A DNA stretch of 64,000 bases, taken from NCBI RefSeq assembly GCF_009770985.1, contig NZ_WSRW01000001.1:868001-932000 (forward strand), given 5' to 3'. Both the position numbers and the translations under genes were made by a program. The DNA comes from Mucilaginibacter lacusdianchii (GTDB taxonomy: Bacteria > Bacteroidota > Bacteroidia > Sphingobacteriales > Sphingobacteriaceae). Under the pieces are notes generated by a model that saw nothing but the letters and a program-made list of their open reading frames with translations, was not told the origin of the DNA and did no database searches. Shown here piece after piece: positions 27,749 to 37,624 of the stretch. Numbering within the stretch: position 1 is the stretch's first letter; each line of letters starts with the position of its first letter.

Positions 27749-28141
27749 ATGGATATGTCGGGAATTAATAAGGTTGTTTTAGTAGGGCATTTAGGCAAAG
27801 ATCCTGAATTTAGGCAATTAGAAAATCAAGTAGCTGTAGTGAGCTTTCCGCTGGCTACCTCTGAAATAATTAACAATAAAGGTGTTCGTGAGGAGCAAAC
27901 AGAGTGGCATAATATTGTAATGTGGCGCGGGTTAGCCGAAGTTGCTATCAAATATTTAAGTAAGGGCAAACTCATTTACCTAGAAGGTAAGCTTCGAACC
28001 CGCCAATTTGAAGACAAAAACGGCGTCAAGAAATACACTACAGAAATATTGGCCGAAAACTTTACGCTTTTAGGCCGCAACAGTGATTTTACAGGCGAAA
28101 AGTTTTCGTCCGAAAAAGATCCATCAGTTAAACCAATATAA
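27749..28141 (+). CDS. ssb: Single-stranded DNA-binding protein without acidic tail
   Basis: The 130-residue protein has an SSB OB-fold (INKVVLVGHLGKDPEFRQLENQVAVVSFPLATSE, EEQTEWHNIVMWRGLAEVAIKYLSKGKLIYLEGKLRTRQFEDKNGVKKYTTEILAENFTLLGR). The C-terminus stops soon after the fold, ending PSVKPI, and lacks the acidic DDDIPF-type tip that binds repair proteins. An alternative start at 27755 is equally possible. It may be a second, specialised Ssb in this genome. It is monocistronic with its own terminator. Confidence 0.92.
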   Translation: MDMSGINKVVLVGHLGKDPEFRQLENQVAVVSFPLATSEIINNKGVREEQTEWHNIVMWRGLAEVAIKYLSKGKLIYLEGKLRTRQFEDKNGVKKYTTEILAENFTLLGRNSDFTGEKFSSEKDPSVKPI

Positions 28142-28158
28142 TTATAAACCATAAATTC

Positions 28159-28192
28159 AAAAGCCTGGTAGTATTCACTATCAGGCTTTTTG
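28159..28192. terminator. Terminator after ssb (and before the decayed minus-strand gene end)
   Basis: A 14-bp stem (AAAAGCCTGGTAGT with ACTATCAGGCTTTT, one G-T pair) with an ATTC loop, 18 bases after the ssb stop. It also lies 3 bases beyond the stop of the minus-strand frame at 28195-28512, so it could serve both. Confidence 0.8.
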
Positions 28193-28194
28193 CA

Positions 28195-28512
28195 TTAGTG
28201 CAAATTGAAATTACCTGGATGCAGTTGTATGGTTTCCAAGCTATATACCCGTCGTTCGTCGTAATAGCCTGGTGCGTACAACGCTGGGTACCAGTTGTTA
28301 TAATACGTCTAAAAGCGGTCGTAATATCCGTAACACAAGTCTGGGTTCCAGTAAGCACCACCTGTGTGCAAAAGCAGGTTATCAGTTTCTTTATACAACA
28401 GGGCAATGGTAAGTATACCATGGGCATTGGTAAACCGTATTTTACTTAATACTTGTTCGCGCGTTTGCCCTGTTTGGCTACTATTACAATTGATAGTTGA
28501 TTTGACTTTTAT
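28195..28512 (-). pseudogene. Decayed minus-strand gene with an in-frame TAG
   Basis: A frame of about 105 codons runs on the minus strand from 28512 to a TAA at 28195. It is interrupted by one TAG at 28311-28309. Both sides keep coding-like, Tyr/Trp/Pro-rich sequence in the same frame: before the stop GGAYWNPDLCYGYYDRF, after it TYYNNWYPALYAPGYYDERR. A single C-to-T change (CAG to TAG) would explain it. There is no ATG; the likely start position reads ATA at 28512-28510. I recognise no family. The frame ends beside a hairpin that could be its terminator. Confidence 0.5.
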
Positions 28513-28533
28513 AAGTGCTGTTCGGTATGTATG

Positions 28534-28944
28534 TTAAAAACCGGTTTTAAGCATTCCACGCTCATCCAACAAATCAAGCGGGCCGGTAAACGGCGAACCT
28601 TTTGTAAATAAAGCACTGCCAAATAAGAGTGCTCCCAGCAACACATGCGGCAACCATACTTTTGGGTAAAAATCATACAAAAATGGCGACACCAGCAGCA
28701 AAAAGCCAGCAATCATATCCAATACTAAATGCAATTGTAATGGCAAAACTTGGATAAGCCCCAGTTCATGTCGGGTAAAAATGGTCATGAGCGTAAGCAA
28801 TACGCCCAATACTACCGGAAAAAATAAAGCGGCTCCACCAGTGTTAGTATCTGAAAAGCCAAACAGCCAGGGCGAGGCAGTAATAACGATACCTGCCAGA
28901 TAATCGGCAACTCCATGCATTTTGGTTGAAATAAATTGATTCAT
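28534..28944 (-). CDS. SPW repeat membrane protein
   Basis: The 136-residue protein has four hydrophobic helices and two SPW-type motifs, ASPWLFGFSD in the first half and SPFLYDFYPKVWLPH in the second. SPW repeat proteins are small integral membrane proteins of unknown function. It stands alone between the decayed frame and the response regulator, which is transcribed the other way. Confidence 0.85.
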   Translation of the reverse strand: MNQFISTKMHGVADYLAGIVITASPWLFGFSDTNTGGAALFFPVVLGVLLTLMTIFTRHELGLIQVLPLQLHLVLDMIAGFLLLVSPFLYDFYPKVWLPHVLLGALLFGSALFTKGSPFTGPLDLLDERGMLKTGF

Positions 28945-29209
28945 AGGTATAAAAAATAATTAGTTATAGCTTAGCTGATTGATATACAATGAGCTTAACC
29001 TAATTAAACAAATATTTTCGCTGAACAGCAAGTATGAAAGGTAGAAGCAAAGAAAGCCCCGCGGATTTATAATTGGTAACAGTACACTAATTGATTAGTT
29101 TTCTTTAAAGTTAAATAACAATCCTACAATTAGAATTTTTATAAAATCTGAGACAAGCACACCATAACCATACTATATTTACGCTTATTGACTAATACTT
29201 ATCTGGCTT

Positions 29210-29893
29210 ATGGCAGTATTAATTGTTGAAGACGAACCTAACGTGGTATCGGTTTTAAAGCGCGGCTTAACCGAGTATGGCTTTGAAAGCAGTACAGCCA
29301 CCAATGGCCTTACCGGCTTACAAATGGCTACAGAACAGCCGTTCGATATCATTATTTTAGATGTAATGCTGCCGCACATGGATGGTATACAGGTTTGTAA
29401 ACGCATTAGAGAGCAAAATCCTAATATTCCTATTTTGATGCTAACAGCCCTTAATTCTACCGAGAATGTAGTGATGGGATTAGATAGCGGCGCTGATGAT
29501 TATTTAGTTAAACCTTTTAAGATAGCAGAGCTTGCGGCCCGTTTACGAACGCTTTTAAGACGCCGCAGCCCTGATGCAGCTTCAATCAAAAACATTTACA
29601 CCATTGCCGATCTGGAGGTGAATACCGATGCCAAAACAGCTGCCCGTAACAAAACGCCGCTTAATTTATCGGCCACAGAGTATCGCTTGCTGGAATATTT
29701 CATTAAAAATCAGCGTAAAGTGTTATCGCGCATACAGATACTGGAAAATGTTTGGGACATTGACTTTAATATGGGCACCAATGTGGTTGATGTATACATT
29801 AACTATCTGCGTAAAAAGCTGGATAAAGCCGGGAATGTTAAACTTATACACACCGTTTTTGGGATGGGCTACATGATGAAAGAGGCCGACTAA
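29210..29893 (+). CDS. OmpR/PhoB-type response regulator
   Basis: The 227-residue protein has a receiver domain (VLIVEDEP, phospho-acceptor Asp51 in ILDVMLP, conserved Lys in YLVKPF) and a C-terminal winged helix of the OmpR type (LNLSATEYRLLEYFIKNQRKVLSR and GTNVVDVYINYLRKKLD). It ends directly against the kinase gene, so they are co-expressed. No metal or stress gene of known type adjoins, so the target is unclear. Confidence 0.95.
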   Translation: MAVLIVEDEPNVVSVLKRGLTEYGFESSTATNGLTGLQMATEQPFDIIILDVMLPHMDGIQVCKRIREQNPNIPILMLTALNSTENVVMGLDSGADDYLVKPFKIAELAARLRTLLRRRSPDAASIKNIYTIADLEVNTDAKTAARNKTPLNLSATEYRLLEYFIKNQRKVLSRIQILENVWDIDFNMGTNVVDVYINYLRKKLDKAGNVKLIHTVFGMGYMMKEAD

Positions 29894-31249
29894 ATGACCA
29901 TTCAGCGCAAAATAACTTTGTTGTTTGTTTGTATAACGGCAGGTATACTGCTGTTGCTGAATGCCTTTATTTTGTACTTTGATTACCGCTTTGCCTATGA
30001 AGATTTTTTTAAACGCTTAGAGGCCCGCGTTAATCTCACCGCTCAAACCCGCTTGTTTCCGGGTGAAAGAAGCAGGGCATATCAGGAAGTTCGTACCAAA
30101 TACCTGGAAAAGCTGGAAGAAGAGAACGAACAAATTATCAGGGCTGATGCGCAAGGCCGGTTTAACACCACAGGCCTGCCACAGGAATTTTACCAGGATT
30201 TGTTTGCTAATGGGCGGGCCCGTTTTAAGATGGGGAATAAATTTTTTGCCGGTAAAGTAGTTAATGCCGCAGGTCAGGATTATTTAGTTATTGTTACCGC
30301 GTTAAACCCTTATGGTTTTAGTGAATTACAGGAATTGCAGCGGCTGATGCTGTTTGGCTTGGTGGGTTCGTTGATTGTGGTATTTTTTGTAGGTAAAGTA
30401 TTTTCGTATTATACATTTATGCCGGTACGTAAGCTTACCGAAAAAGTAAAAAGCATCACATCTAATAACCTGCACATGCGCCTGGACGACCCGAAAGGTA
30501 AAGACGAGATTGCAGAATTAACATATACTTTTAACAACATGCTTACGCGGCTGGAAACAGCATTTGAAACGCAAACCAATTTTGTAAGCAATGCCTCGCA
30601 CGAATTACGGACCCCGCTTACTGTTATCAACAGCGAGGTGGAACTGGCTCTGCATAAAGATAACCTGCGCGATGAAACCCGGCAGGTATTAAGCACTATA
30701 TCAGCCGAAGCTGATAAGCTTACACAAATATTGAACAGTTTGCTTACCCTGGCACAATCGGGATATGACGGCAAAAAGCAAAACTGGCAACCCGTACGGG
30801 TAGATGAATTAATTTGGCAGGCCATTGAATCGGTTAAAAAAATTCAGCCTGATAGTAATATTCAAGTTGATTTTGCCGCTTTACCCGATGACGAAACTCA
30901 GCTGATAACTTTTGGTAACAACAACCTACTTTGCTTGGCGCTTACCAACCTCATTAATAATGCCTGCAAATATTCGCAAAATCAACTTGTTAATGTCAAG
31001 CTGTTCATCCAGCATAAAACCATTATTACAGCTATTACTGATCATGGTATCGGCATTCCCTCCACCGAATTACAACATATATTTGAGCCTTTTTTCCGGG
31101 CCTCCAACACGTATAACTATGTAGGGCACGGCGTAGGGTTACCTTTAACACTTAACATCATCCGTTTACATAGTGGAACCATCAACATCCGGTCGGAAGA
31201 AAATACAGGTACCGAAATACAAGTTTCTCTCCCTATGGGCCAAAGCTAA
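29894..31249 (+). CDS. Sensor histidine kinase
   Basis: The 451-residue protein has two membrane helices (about 8-30 and 150-172) around a periplasmic domain of about 120 residues, a HAMP linker, and the kinase core: ASHELRTPLTV (phospho-acceptor His236), LINNACKYS (N box), DHGIGIP and GHGVGLPL. It is of the CusS/BaeS-like class that pairs with OmpR-type regulators. It starts at the base after the regulator's stop codon. Confidence 0.94.
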   Translation: MTIQRKITLLFVCITAGILLLLNAFILYFDYRFAYEDFFKRLEARVNLTAQTRLFPGERSRAYQEVRTKYLEKLEEENEQIIRADAQGRFNTTGLPQEFYQDLFANGRARFKMGNKFFAGKVVNAAGQDYLVIVTALNPYGFSELQELQRLMLFGLVGSLIVVFFVGKVFSYYTFMPVRKLTEKVKSITSNNLHMRLDDPKGKDEIAELTYTFNNMLTRLETAFETQTNFVSNASHELRTPLTVINSEVELALHKDNLRDETRQVLSTISAEADKLTQILNSLLTLAQSGYDGKKQNWQPVRVDELIWQAIESVKKIQPDSNIQVDFAALPDDETQLITFGNNNLLCLALTNLINNACKYSQNQLVNVKLFIQHKTIITAITDHGIGIPSTELQHIFEPFFRASNTYNYVGHGVGLPLTLNIIRLHSGTINIRSEENTGTEIQVSLPMGQS

Positions 31250-31348
31250 ATTCTAACATTTTTTTAATAAGTTTCTTAAAAGTTACTAATAAGTGCAGGT
31301 TATTCTTGTAATTAATAACAGAGGTGAAAATGCATTAATTAGTAAGTT

Positions 31349-31831
31349 ATGAAAACGCTGCTCATCCCAACAGACTTTAAACTATCATGTCTGCCGGCCC
31401 TGCATCGTTTGCTGCAACAGTATCAACCTAATCGGGTTAACATTATTTTAGTGCACATGCTAAAAATTACCGATTCGATACAAGAATTGATGATGCTGTC
31501 CAGACGCTCGAGCGAATACCGGATGATATCGGATGAGTTTCACCAGGCTTGTGCGTTGCTGAAACAAAGCTATCCGCAAATTGCCGATATGCGGCTTGAA
31601 TTTTTTTACGGTAGTACGCTGGCCGTTTTTAATAATTTTTTAGAAGCTAACAGTGTAGACAATATTGTGATGTTTGAAAATTACAAGTATCATCAACTAG
31701 CTAAAAACAGCATACCGCCTTCGTTACTGGTTAATCGCGCTCAGGTACCGATAGTGAAAGTAAGTTGTCTTCCGTTAGAGGTGCAGGCTACCACACCGCC
31801 TGATGCCACACTAATAGATGAAATTTTGTAA
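31349..31831 (+). CDS. Universal-stress-protein-like protein
   Basis: The 160-residue protein begins with a USP-like strand KTLLIPTDFKLSCLPALHRLL, then VNIILVHMLKITDSI and a late VDNIVMFENYKYHQLAKNSIPPSLLVNRAQVPIVKV. The ATP-binding glycine motif of ATP-binding USPs is absent. It probably belongs to the two-component gene neighbourhood (same strand, 100 bases on). Function is unknown. Confidence 0.7.
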   Translation: MKTLLIPTDFKLSCLPALHRLLQQYQPNRVNIILVHMLKITDSIQELMMLSRRSSEYRMISDEFHQACALLKQSYPQIADMRLEFFYGSTLAVFNNFLEANSVDNIVMFENYKYHQLAKNSIPPSLLVNRAQVPIVKVSCLPLEVQATTPPDATLIDEIL

Positions 31832-31937
31832 GAATTGCTTTAAAAAATGGGTTAGTAATCAAAGATGACAGCCCTTCAAAACAACCGTTTCATCCCGGGA
31901 AACGGGTTGTGTGTTATATATTGTAGTGTGTTTTTAG

Positions 31938-31973
31938 AAGCCGCTCTATGAGTAATCAAGGGCGGCTTTTTAT
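31938..31973 (+). terminator. Intrinsic terminator after the USP-like gene
   Basis: The stem AAGCCGC / GCGGCTT has a 17-base loop and is followed by TTTTTAT. Confidence 0.65.
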
Positions 31974-32169
31974 GTTATAACCAAGCTGAAGCGCTTTTAA
32001 GTTGACTTCCCTTAAACTTCACTAAACCTTTATTTAGTTTTATTTTAAACAACATAATTTGTTAACTGATATTATTTAATTTGATAGGTTTGCTTACAAG
32101 AGCAATTGTAACCAGCGTTTAACGATAATAATTTCAGGTAAATTTAATTGCCTTTTGTTTATTTATATT

Positions 32170-32185
32170 ATGTAACAGATTACAT
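32170..32185. promoter_or_regulatory. Inverted repeat upstream of the hybrid kinase
   Basis: ATGTAA-CAGA-TTACAT, two 6-base arms with a 4-base spacer, ends 53 bases before the kinase ATG. It resembles a dimeric regulator site but no regulator can be named. Confidence 0.35.
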
Positions 32186-32238
32186 AGTGTTTAAACATTT
32201 ATATGGTGCCTAACGTATAAGCACATTCGACACACTAA

Positions 32239-35200
32239 ATGAGCAAGATTAACAAATTCATATCGCTTTGTGCTGCCTTTATTTTTGCTCACAATTATTA
32301 TACGTTTGCCCAGTATGCGCCAATCAGGTTTACTACACTTAATAGTACCAATGGGCTGTCGCAAAATTCTATAAATGTATGTTATAAAGACCATTATGGC
32401 TTTATGTGGTTTGGTACCCAGGATGGGTTGAATAAGTATAACGGTTACAAAATAACGGTTTACAAACATCGCAACAATAACAACAAATCACTTCCGGCTA
32501 ATTATATAGCCACCATTTGTGAAGACGCTGATGGCAACTTGTGGGTAGGCACCCGTCTTGGCGGCCTAAGTAAATATGATCCTAAGCTCGACTGTTTTAC
32601 CAACTATAAGCATACCGATAGTGATAACACATCTTTAAGCAATAACAACGTCAATTATATTTACCTGGATCAACAAAGGCGGCTATGGATAGGAACAGAT
32701 AATGGACTGAATTTGCTTGATAATACAAGCGGTAAGTTTAAACACTTTTTAGATGATGCAGGCAATGGCTTAAGTCATCCTTCGGTATATTCTATTTTTC
32801 AAGATAGCAACCACCGCTTATGGGTAGGTACCAACAATGGATTGAATTTATTCAATCCAAAAAATACCAGCTTTTCTCATTTCCTGAACAAAACAGGTAA
32901 TAATAATTCTTCGGGAAAAGCGATTTGGACCATTACAGAAGATTTACAGCATAATTTATGGATGGGAACTAACAAAGGGCTAACCTGCCTCGATTCCCAT
33001 AACGGCACCTTTGAATCTTTCGCAGTTGCTCCGGATAAAAATTCGAGCAACGGAGCCAACCCCGTTTTTTGCATAACCCAAGCCAGCAACCATCTTTTTT
33101 GGCTGGGCACCAACACTACACTACAACTTTTTGATCCGCAGCAAAAGCGGCTGGTACCTGTTAGTGAAAAAACAGTTGACCATAATGTGATGCCTAATGA
33201 TGCTATTTATTCAATACTGCAAGACAAAACAGACATATTATGGATTGGCACATCCAGCCAGGGTATTTTAAAATATGATGAAAATCTACCCTACATTCCT
33301 TCATATAATGCAGCAACAACAACACTGCCATCTGCCGAAAACATTATCCGTTCGTTAGCAGAAGACCATAAGGGCAACCTTTATCTGGCTACCGATGCAG
33401 GGTTGGTTTACTTTAACAGAAACAGCGGTAAACACACCACTTTCCAGCACAATAATGCGGTATCCACAAGTTTAGTGAACAACTACACTACCGACGTTAT
33501 TGTCGGTAGAAAAACAGGAAAAGTTTGGGTAAGTACATCAGGTAGCGGTGTAGATTGCCTGGATCCTGAAACAGGCATTTTCAAACATTTTATAAAAGGA
33601 AACAGTGCTACCCAACTGAACAGCAGTTCTATTGGTGTACTAATGGAAGATACAAATGGCAATATATGGGTTGGTACCAATAATGGTGGTATTAATGTTA
33701 TTAATCCATCAACGGGCATTATTACTAAATACCTGAACGATCCTAAAAATAATAATTCTACATGCGATAATACCATACAGACCCTTTCGCAATCTAAAAA
33801 TGGCGATATATGGATTGGTACATACTCTAAAGGTATCAGCATTTTTAACCCTGTAACACAAAAATTTACGCAGCTTAACACCCAAAACAGCCGCCTAACC
33901 AGCAATGTAATCAGTGATTTTTATGAAGACACCAACGGCGACATTTGGATAGGAACCATGGAAGGCGGGCTTAACTGCTATCATACAAAAACAAAAACTT
34001 TTACTGCTCTTACAGAAGAAAATGGTTTACCCGACAATACCATTCATTCCATATTAAGTGATAAAAAAGGCTGTTTATGGCTAACTACCAATCAAGGTAT
34101 TATTTGCTTTAATCCAAAGAAAAAAACGTTAAAAAATCTGGGCTTCTACAACGGGCTAAAAACACTAGAATTTAATATTGGCTCTGGTATTACATTACAT
34201 AGCGGAGAAATTGCCTTAGGCAGTATCAATGGTGCCAATATTTTTGATCCGGATAAAATATCTTTCAACCCTAACAAGCCGAATGTTGTACTTACTGATT
34301 TTGAGCTTTTCAACAAACCGGTTATTGTTGGGGCATCAGGCTCTCCTCTTAAACAAAATATTTTAACCAGTAAAGAGATCCGTTTAAACCATAGTCAATC
34401 GGTATTTACCATTTCATTTGCAGCACTGGATTATACCGTGCCCGAAATGAACCTTTATGCGTACCAATTAGAAGGTTTTGATGACAATTGGCGTTATGTT
34501 GGCACCCAGCGCAAGGCTACTTATACCAACCTGGATCCGGGCGTATATACGTTTAAAGTAAAAGCGGCCAATAATGATGGTGTTTGGAACAATAATGTCA
34601 CTACTCTTAAAATTACCATTAAGCCACCTTATTGGATGACCTGGTGGTTCCGCCTGGGGTTAGTTCTTATCATCTCTGCTACTTTTTACGCATTCTACCG
34701 ATACCGGGTAAGGTTACTGCACAAGCAACGTGTTAAACTGAGAAGAATGGTTTGGGACCGTACTCAGGAAATAACTGAACAAGCAGAAGCCTTGCGTGAA
34801 CTTAATAATGAACTGCAATCTCAAGCTGAAGAGTTACAGGTACAATCAGAAGAACTACAATCGCAGGCCGAAGAAATGCAGGCACAATCGGAAGAGTTAT
34901 GGCTAAAGACTGCCGATCTTGAATTACTAAATGCGCAATTAGAAAAACAGAAAGCCGATGAGCAACAAGCACGTTTAGAAGCAGAAAAAGCCCGCAAGGA
35001 AGCCGACCGGGCCAATCAGGCTAAAAGTACCTTTTTAGCTACCATGAGTCACGAAATACGCACGCCCATGAATGGTGTGCTGGGGATGGCTTCTTTATTG
35101 TCTGAAACCCAACTGGACTTTGAACAACGGGAATATACTGAAGCAATTTTAAATAGCGGCGAATCATTACTGAATGTAATTAACGATGTGCTCGATTTTT

Positions 35201-36537
35201 CGAAAATTGAATCGGGCAATATGGAGCTTGACTGTCATGATTTTGAGCTGCATAAAAGTATAGAAGATGTATTGGAACTATTTGCCGCTAAAGCAGCGCA
35301 AACTGGCATAAACCTTATTTACCATATTGATGACGATGTGCCGGCTTATATATATTCGGATGAGTTAAGGTTGCGCCAGATATTACTTAACCTGGTTGGA
35401 AATGCCACTAAGTTTACGCACCAGGGCGAAGTATTCGTAGGTGTTACCTGCAAACCTGCTGCTGATGGGCAACTGGAACTGCAGTTTGAAGTAAAAGATA
35501 CCGGCATCGGAATTGCCGAAGATAAACTTGAAAACTTATTTAAAGCCTTTAATCAGATTGACTCCTCTATCACCCGCAGATATGGCGGCTCGGGATTAGG
35601 CTTGGTAATTTGTGAACGGCTTACCAAGATGCTGGGTGGCGGTATATCTGTTGAAAGTAAGGAAGGAGAAGGAAGTGCTTTTAGCTTTTCCATTCTTTGC
35701 AGAAGTGGGAAAGATGTACACCCTAACAATTTAGCTATTGACGCCGCCATATGGGCAGGTAAGAAAGTGCTACTGGTAGATGACAATGCTACTAATCTGC
35801 GCATTTTACAGGCTCAACTTCACAAACGCAATATAGAAGTTTCGGTAGCTACATCCGGTCAAGAAGCGTTATCATTATTAAAAGACCGACCTGATTACCA
35901 TTTGGTAATTACTGATATGAAGATGCCCGACATGAATGGTATTGAACTGGGCACCAGCATTAAAGGTGTTCATCCGTTACTTCCTATCATTCTGCTTAGT
36001 TCTATCGGTAATGAAAGCAAACGCGACGGTGCGCATTTATTTAGTGCAATGCTTACCAAGCCCGTTAAGCAACAGCAGATGTTTAAGGTGATAGAATCGG
36101 CCCTTAGAGAAGAGCCGGCTGCTGCTACCCAACGAAAGAACGTACTATCAGACGACTTCGCTTCTGAATATCCGTTTAGCTTGTTAGTTGCCGAAGATAA
36201 CCTGATGAACCAGAAGCTGATCATGCGTGTACTAAACAAGCTGGGCTACCAGCCTGATATAGCCAACGATGGTCGTGAGGTGTTGGATATGATGGCCGAA
36301 AAAGCTTATAATCTTATTTTGATGGATGTGCAAATGCCGCAGTTAGACGGGTTAGAAACTACACGCATCATCAGAAACACCTACGGTGCCAAACCGCTCA
36401 TTTTGGCCATGACAGCTAATGCCATGACCGAGGACAAAGAAAACTGTCTGCGAGCGGGCATGGATAATTATATATCCAAACCCATCAATCTGGAACTATT
36501 GGTAAGTACGTTAAAGGATTTATACCAGCAAATTTAA
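32239..36537 (+). CDS. Hybrid sensor kinase with Reg_prop propeller and two receiver domains
   Basis: This 1432-residue protein has a signal peptide, then about 690 residues of Reg_prop (two-component regulator propeller) repeats, each with a GLxWxGT-like core ([36 protein letters not shown]). A Y_Y_Y domain (about 735-795) and one membrane helix follow. Then comes a coiled coil with a repeated [11 protein letters not shown] pattern (about 850-905), HisKA with His938 ([14 protein letters not shown]), and an ATPase domain ([25 protein letters not shown]). Two receiver domains end the chain, with Asp1226 (ITDMKMPD) and Asp1363 (LMDVQMPQ). There is no AraC-type DNA-binding domain, unlike classical HTCS proteins, so the output must pass to another protein. 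Confidence 0.93.
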   Translation: MSKINKFISLCAAFIFAHNYYTFAQYAPIRFTTLNSTNGLSQNSINVCYKDHYGFMWFGTQDGLNKYNGYKITVYKHRNNNNKSLPANYIATICEDADGNLWVGTRLGGLSKYDPKLDCFTNYKHTDSDNTSLSNNNVNYIYLDQQRRLWIGTDNGLNLLDNTSGKFKHFLDDAGNGLSHPSVYSIFQDSNHRLWVGTNNGLNLFNPKNTSFSHFLNKTGNNNSSGKAIWTITEDLQHNLWMGTNKGLTCLDSHNGTFESFAVAPDKNSSNGANPVFCITQASNHLFWLGTNTTLQLFDPQQKRLVPVSEKTVDHNVMPNDAIYSILQDKTDILWIGTSSQGILKYDENLPYIPSYNAATTTLPSAENIIRSLAEDHKGNLYLATDAGLVYFNRNSGKHTTFQHNNAVSTSLVNNYTTDVIVGRKTGKVWVSTSGSGVDCLDPETGIFKHFIKGNSATQLNSSSIGVLMEDTNGNIWVGTNNGGINVINPSTGIITKYLNDPKNNNSTCDNTIQTLSQSKNGDIWIGTYSKGISIFNPVTQKFTQLNTQNSRLTSNVISDFYEDTNGDIWIGTMEGGLNCYHTKTKTFTALTEENGLPDNTIHSILSDKKGCLWLTTNQGIICFNPKKKTLKNLGFYNGLKTLEFNIGSGITLHSGEIALGSINGANIFDPDKISFNPNKPNVVLTDFELFNKPVIVGASGSPLKQNILTSKEIRLNHSQSVFTISFAALDYTVPEMNLYAYQLEGFDDNWRYVGTQRKATYTNLDPGVYTFKVKAANNDGVWNNNVTTLKITIKPPYWMTWWFRLGLVLIISATFYAFYRYRVRLLHKQRVKLRRMVWDRTQEITEQAEALRELNNELQSQAEELQVQSEELQSQAEEMQAQSEELWLKTADLELLNAQLEKQKADEQQARLEAEKARKEADRANQAKSTFLATMSHEIRTPMNGVLGMASLLSETQLDFEQREYTEAILNSGESLLNVINDVLDFSKIESGNMELDCHDFELHKSIEDVLELFAAKAAQTGINLIYHIDDDVPAYIYSDELRLRQILLNLVGNATKFTHQGEVFVGVTCKPAADGQLELQFEVKDTGIGIAEDKLENLFKAFNQIDSSITRRYGGSGLGLVICERLTKMLGGGISVESKEGEGSAFSFSILCRSGKDVHPNNLAIDAAIWAGKKVLLVDDNATNLRILQAQLHKRNIEVSVATSGQEALSLLKDRPDYHLVITDMKMPDMNGIELGTSIKGVHPLLPIILLSSIGNESKRDGAHLFSAMLTKPVKQQQMFKVIESALREEPAAATQRKNVLSDDFASEYPFSLLVAEDNLMNQKLIMRVLNKLGYQPDIANDGREVLDMMAEKAYNLILMDVQMPQLDGLETTRIIRNTYGAKPLILAMTANAMTEDKENCLRAGMDNYISKPINLELLVSTLKDLYQQI

Positions 36538-36563
36538 GCGTTACGCGCTGTTTTACCTGTAGC

Positions 36564-37520
36564 TTAATTTCTAAAATTCTGGGTAATCATTAAGCCATAA
36601 ATACCACCGTCCAGCACACCGATGCCCACCCTTCCATAAGCTGGGTTCAAGATATTGGCCCTATGCCCCGGCGAGTTCATTAACCCAGTATGTGCAATGG
36701 ATAATGTTTGGGCCAGCGCTAGATTCTCGCCGGCGGTTAAAAACCGGATATGATCTTTATGCATACGATCAAAGGGGTCCAACCCTTCGGGTGTATAATG
36801 CGAAAAATAACTGCGGGCAAACATATCAACTGAATGCTTGCGAGCCACCGCAGCTAATTCAGGATCAGGCTGCAGGGCGGTTAACCCGCGCGTTATCCGT
36901 TCCTGATTAACCAGATCCAACATTTGTACTTCCAAATCTTCACGAACTTTTGCATCTTTAACGCTATAAGGCAGGCTTACCGACTTTTCATTGTTTACCT
37001 CGGCGGTTATTTTGGGCGCAGTATGGCTTAGGGCTTCGCTAAATATAGGTGATAACTTATTTTCCATCCAGGTAACGCCTCCTACCAGTTGATTAGCCAG
37101 CTTACTATCGCGCGATTTATTAAATGACGGATTGGTAATAGGCAGCAAAAGTAAAAGCGTTCCTACCAAGGCAGCCCATATAGCCCCATTTACCAACCCC
37201 GGAATAATGCCTAATAATTTGTTAACTGAACTGTCGTGTACCCGATCGGGCACATCCACTATAATACGATTAGCCAGCGCGGTGAGCAAGTATCTGACTA
37301 TAGTAACAATGATGATGAATGACAAAGGAGACGCCCAAATACCCAGCGACGGAATAAACCTTTGCAGCAGTGTAGCCAGCGGCTGGTAGGCTACAAAACC
37401 AATAAGCAGGCTGCCCACCCAAGCAAGCAGCTCCAACAACGAAATAATGAAACCCCGTTGTACACTTGCCCAAACCGATACCAGTACTACTAACACTAAC
37501 AACAAGTCAATCCAATTCAT
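36564..37520 (-). CDS. CvpA-like membrane domain fused to a CAP/SCP domain
   Basis: Residues 1-130 form a four-helix CvpA-type membrane domain (MNWIDLLLVLVVLVSVWASVQRG, SSVNKLLGIIPGLVNGAIWA). Residues about 195-315 are a CAP/SCP domain: MLDLVNQERITRGLTAL, HSVDMFARSYFSHYTPEGLDPFDRM, AGENLA, GLMNSPGHRANILNP and VGIGVL. The CAP domain should lie on the periplasmic side. CvpA is linked to colicin V production and envelope integrity in E. coli, while bacterial CAP proteins have unknown or enzymatic roles. It converges with the hybrid kinase gene, only 26 bases apart. Confidence 0.9.
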   Translation of the reverse strand: MNWIDLLLVLVVLVSVWASVQRGFIISLLELLAWVGSLLIGFVAYQPLATLLQRFIPSLGIWASPLSFIIIVTIVRYLLTALANRIIVDVPDRVHDSSVNKLLGIIPGLVNGAIWAALVGTLLLLLPITNPSFNKSRDSKLANQLVGGVTWMENKLSPIFSEALSHTAPKITAEVNNEKSVSLPYSVKDAKVREDLEVQMLDLVNQERITRGLTALQPDPELAAVARKHSVDMFARSYFSHYTPEGLDPFDRMHKDHIRFLTAGENLALAQTLSIAHTGLMNSPGHRANILNPAYGRVGIGVLDGGIYGLMITQNFRN

Positions 37521-37624
37521 GCGCCAACTTTAATTTGCTATGTTATATACAATTAAAATTGGCGCTTGTTGCAGTGGCAGCCTAGTGGAACATTATGCAG
37601 ATGGTGGGTATAACCTTAGTTAGG

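Larger units (their letters stand above)
31832..32238. other. 407-base spacer before the hybrid kinase
   Basis: It holds two hairpins near the left (31881-31911 and 31938-31973) and AT-rich sequence to the right. An inverted repeat is listed separately. I see no gene or RNA in it. Confidence 0.5.

Noticed and set aside
34800..34920. DNA tandem repeat in the hybrid kinase gene
   Set aside because: It encodes the regular [11 protein letters not shown] coiled coil; the repetition is explained by protein structure.
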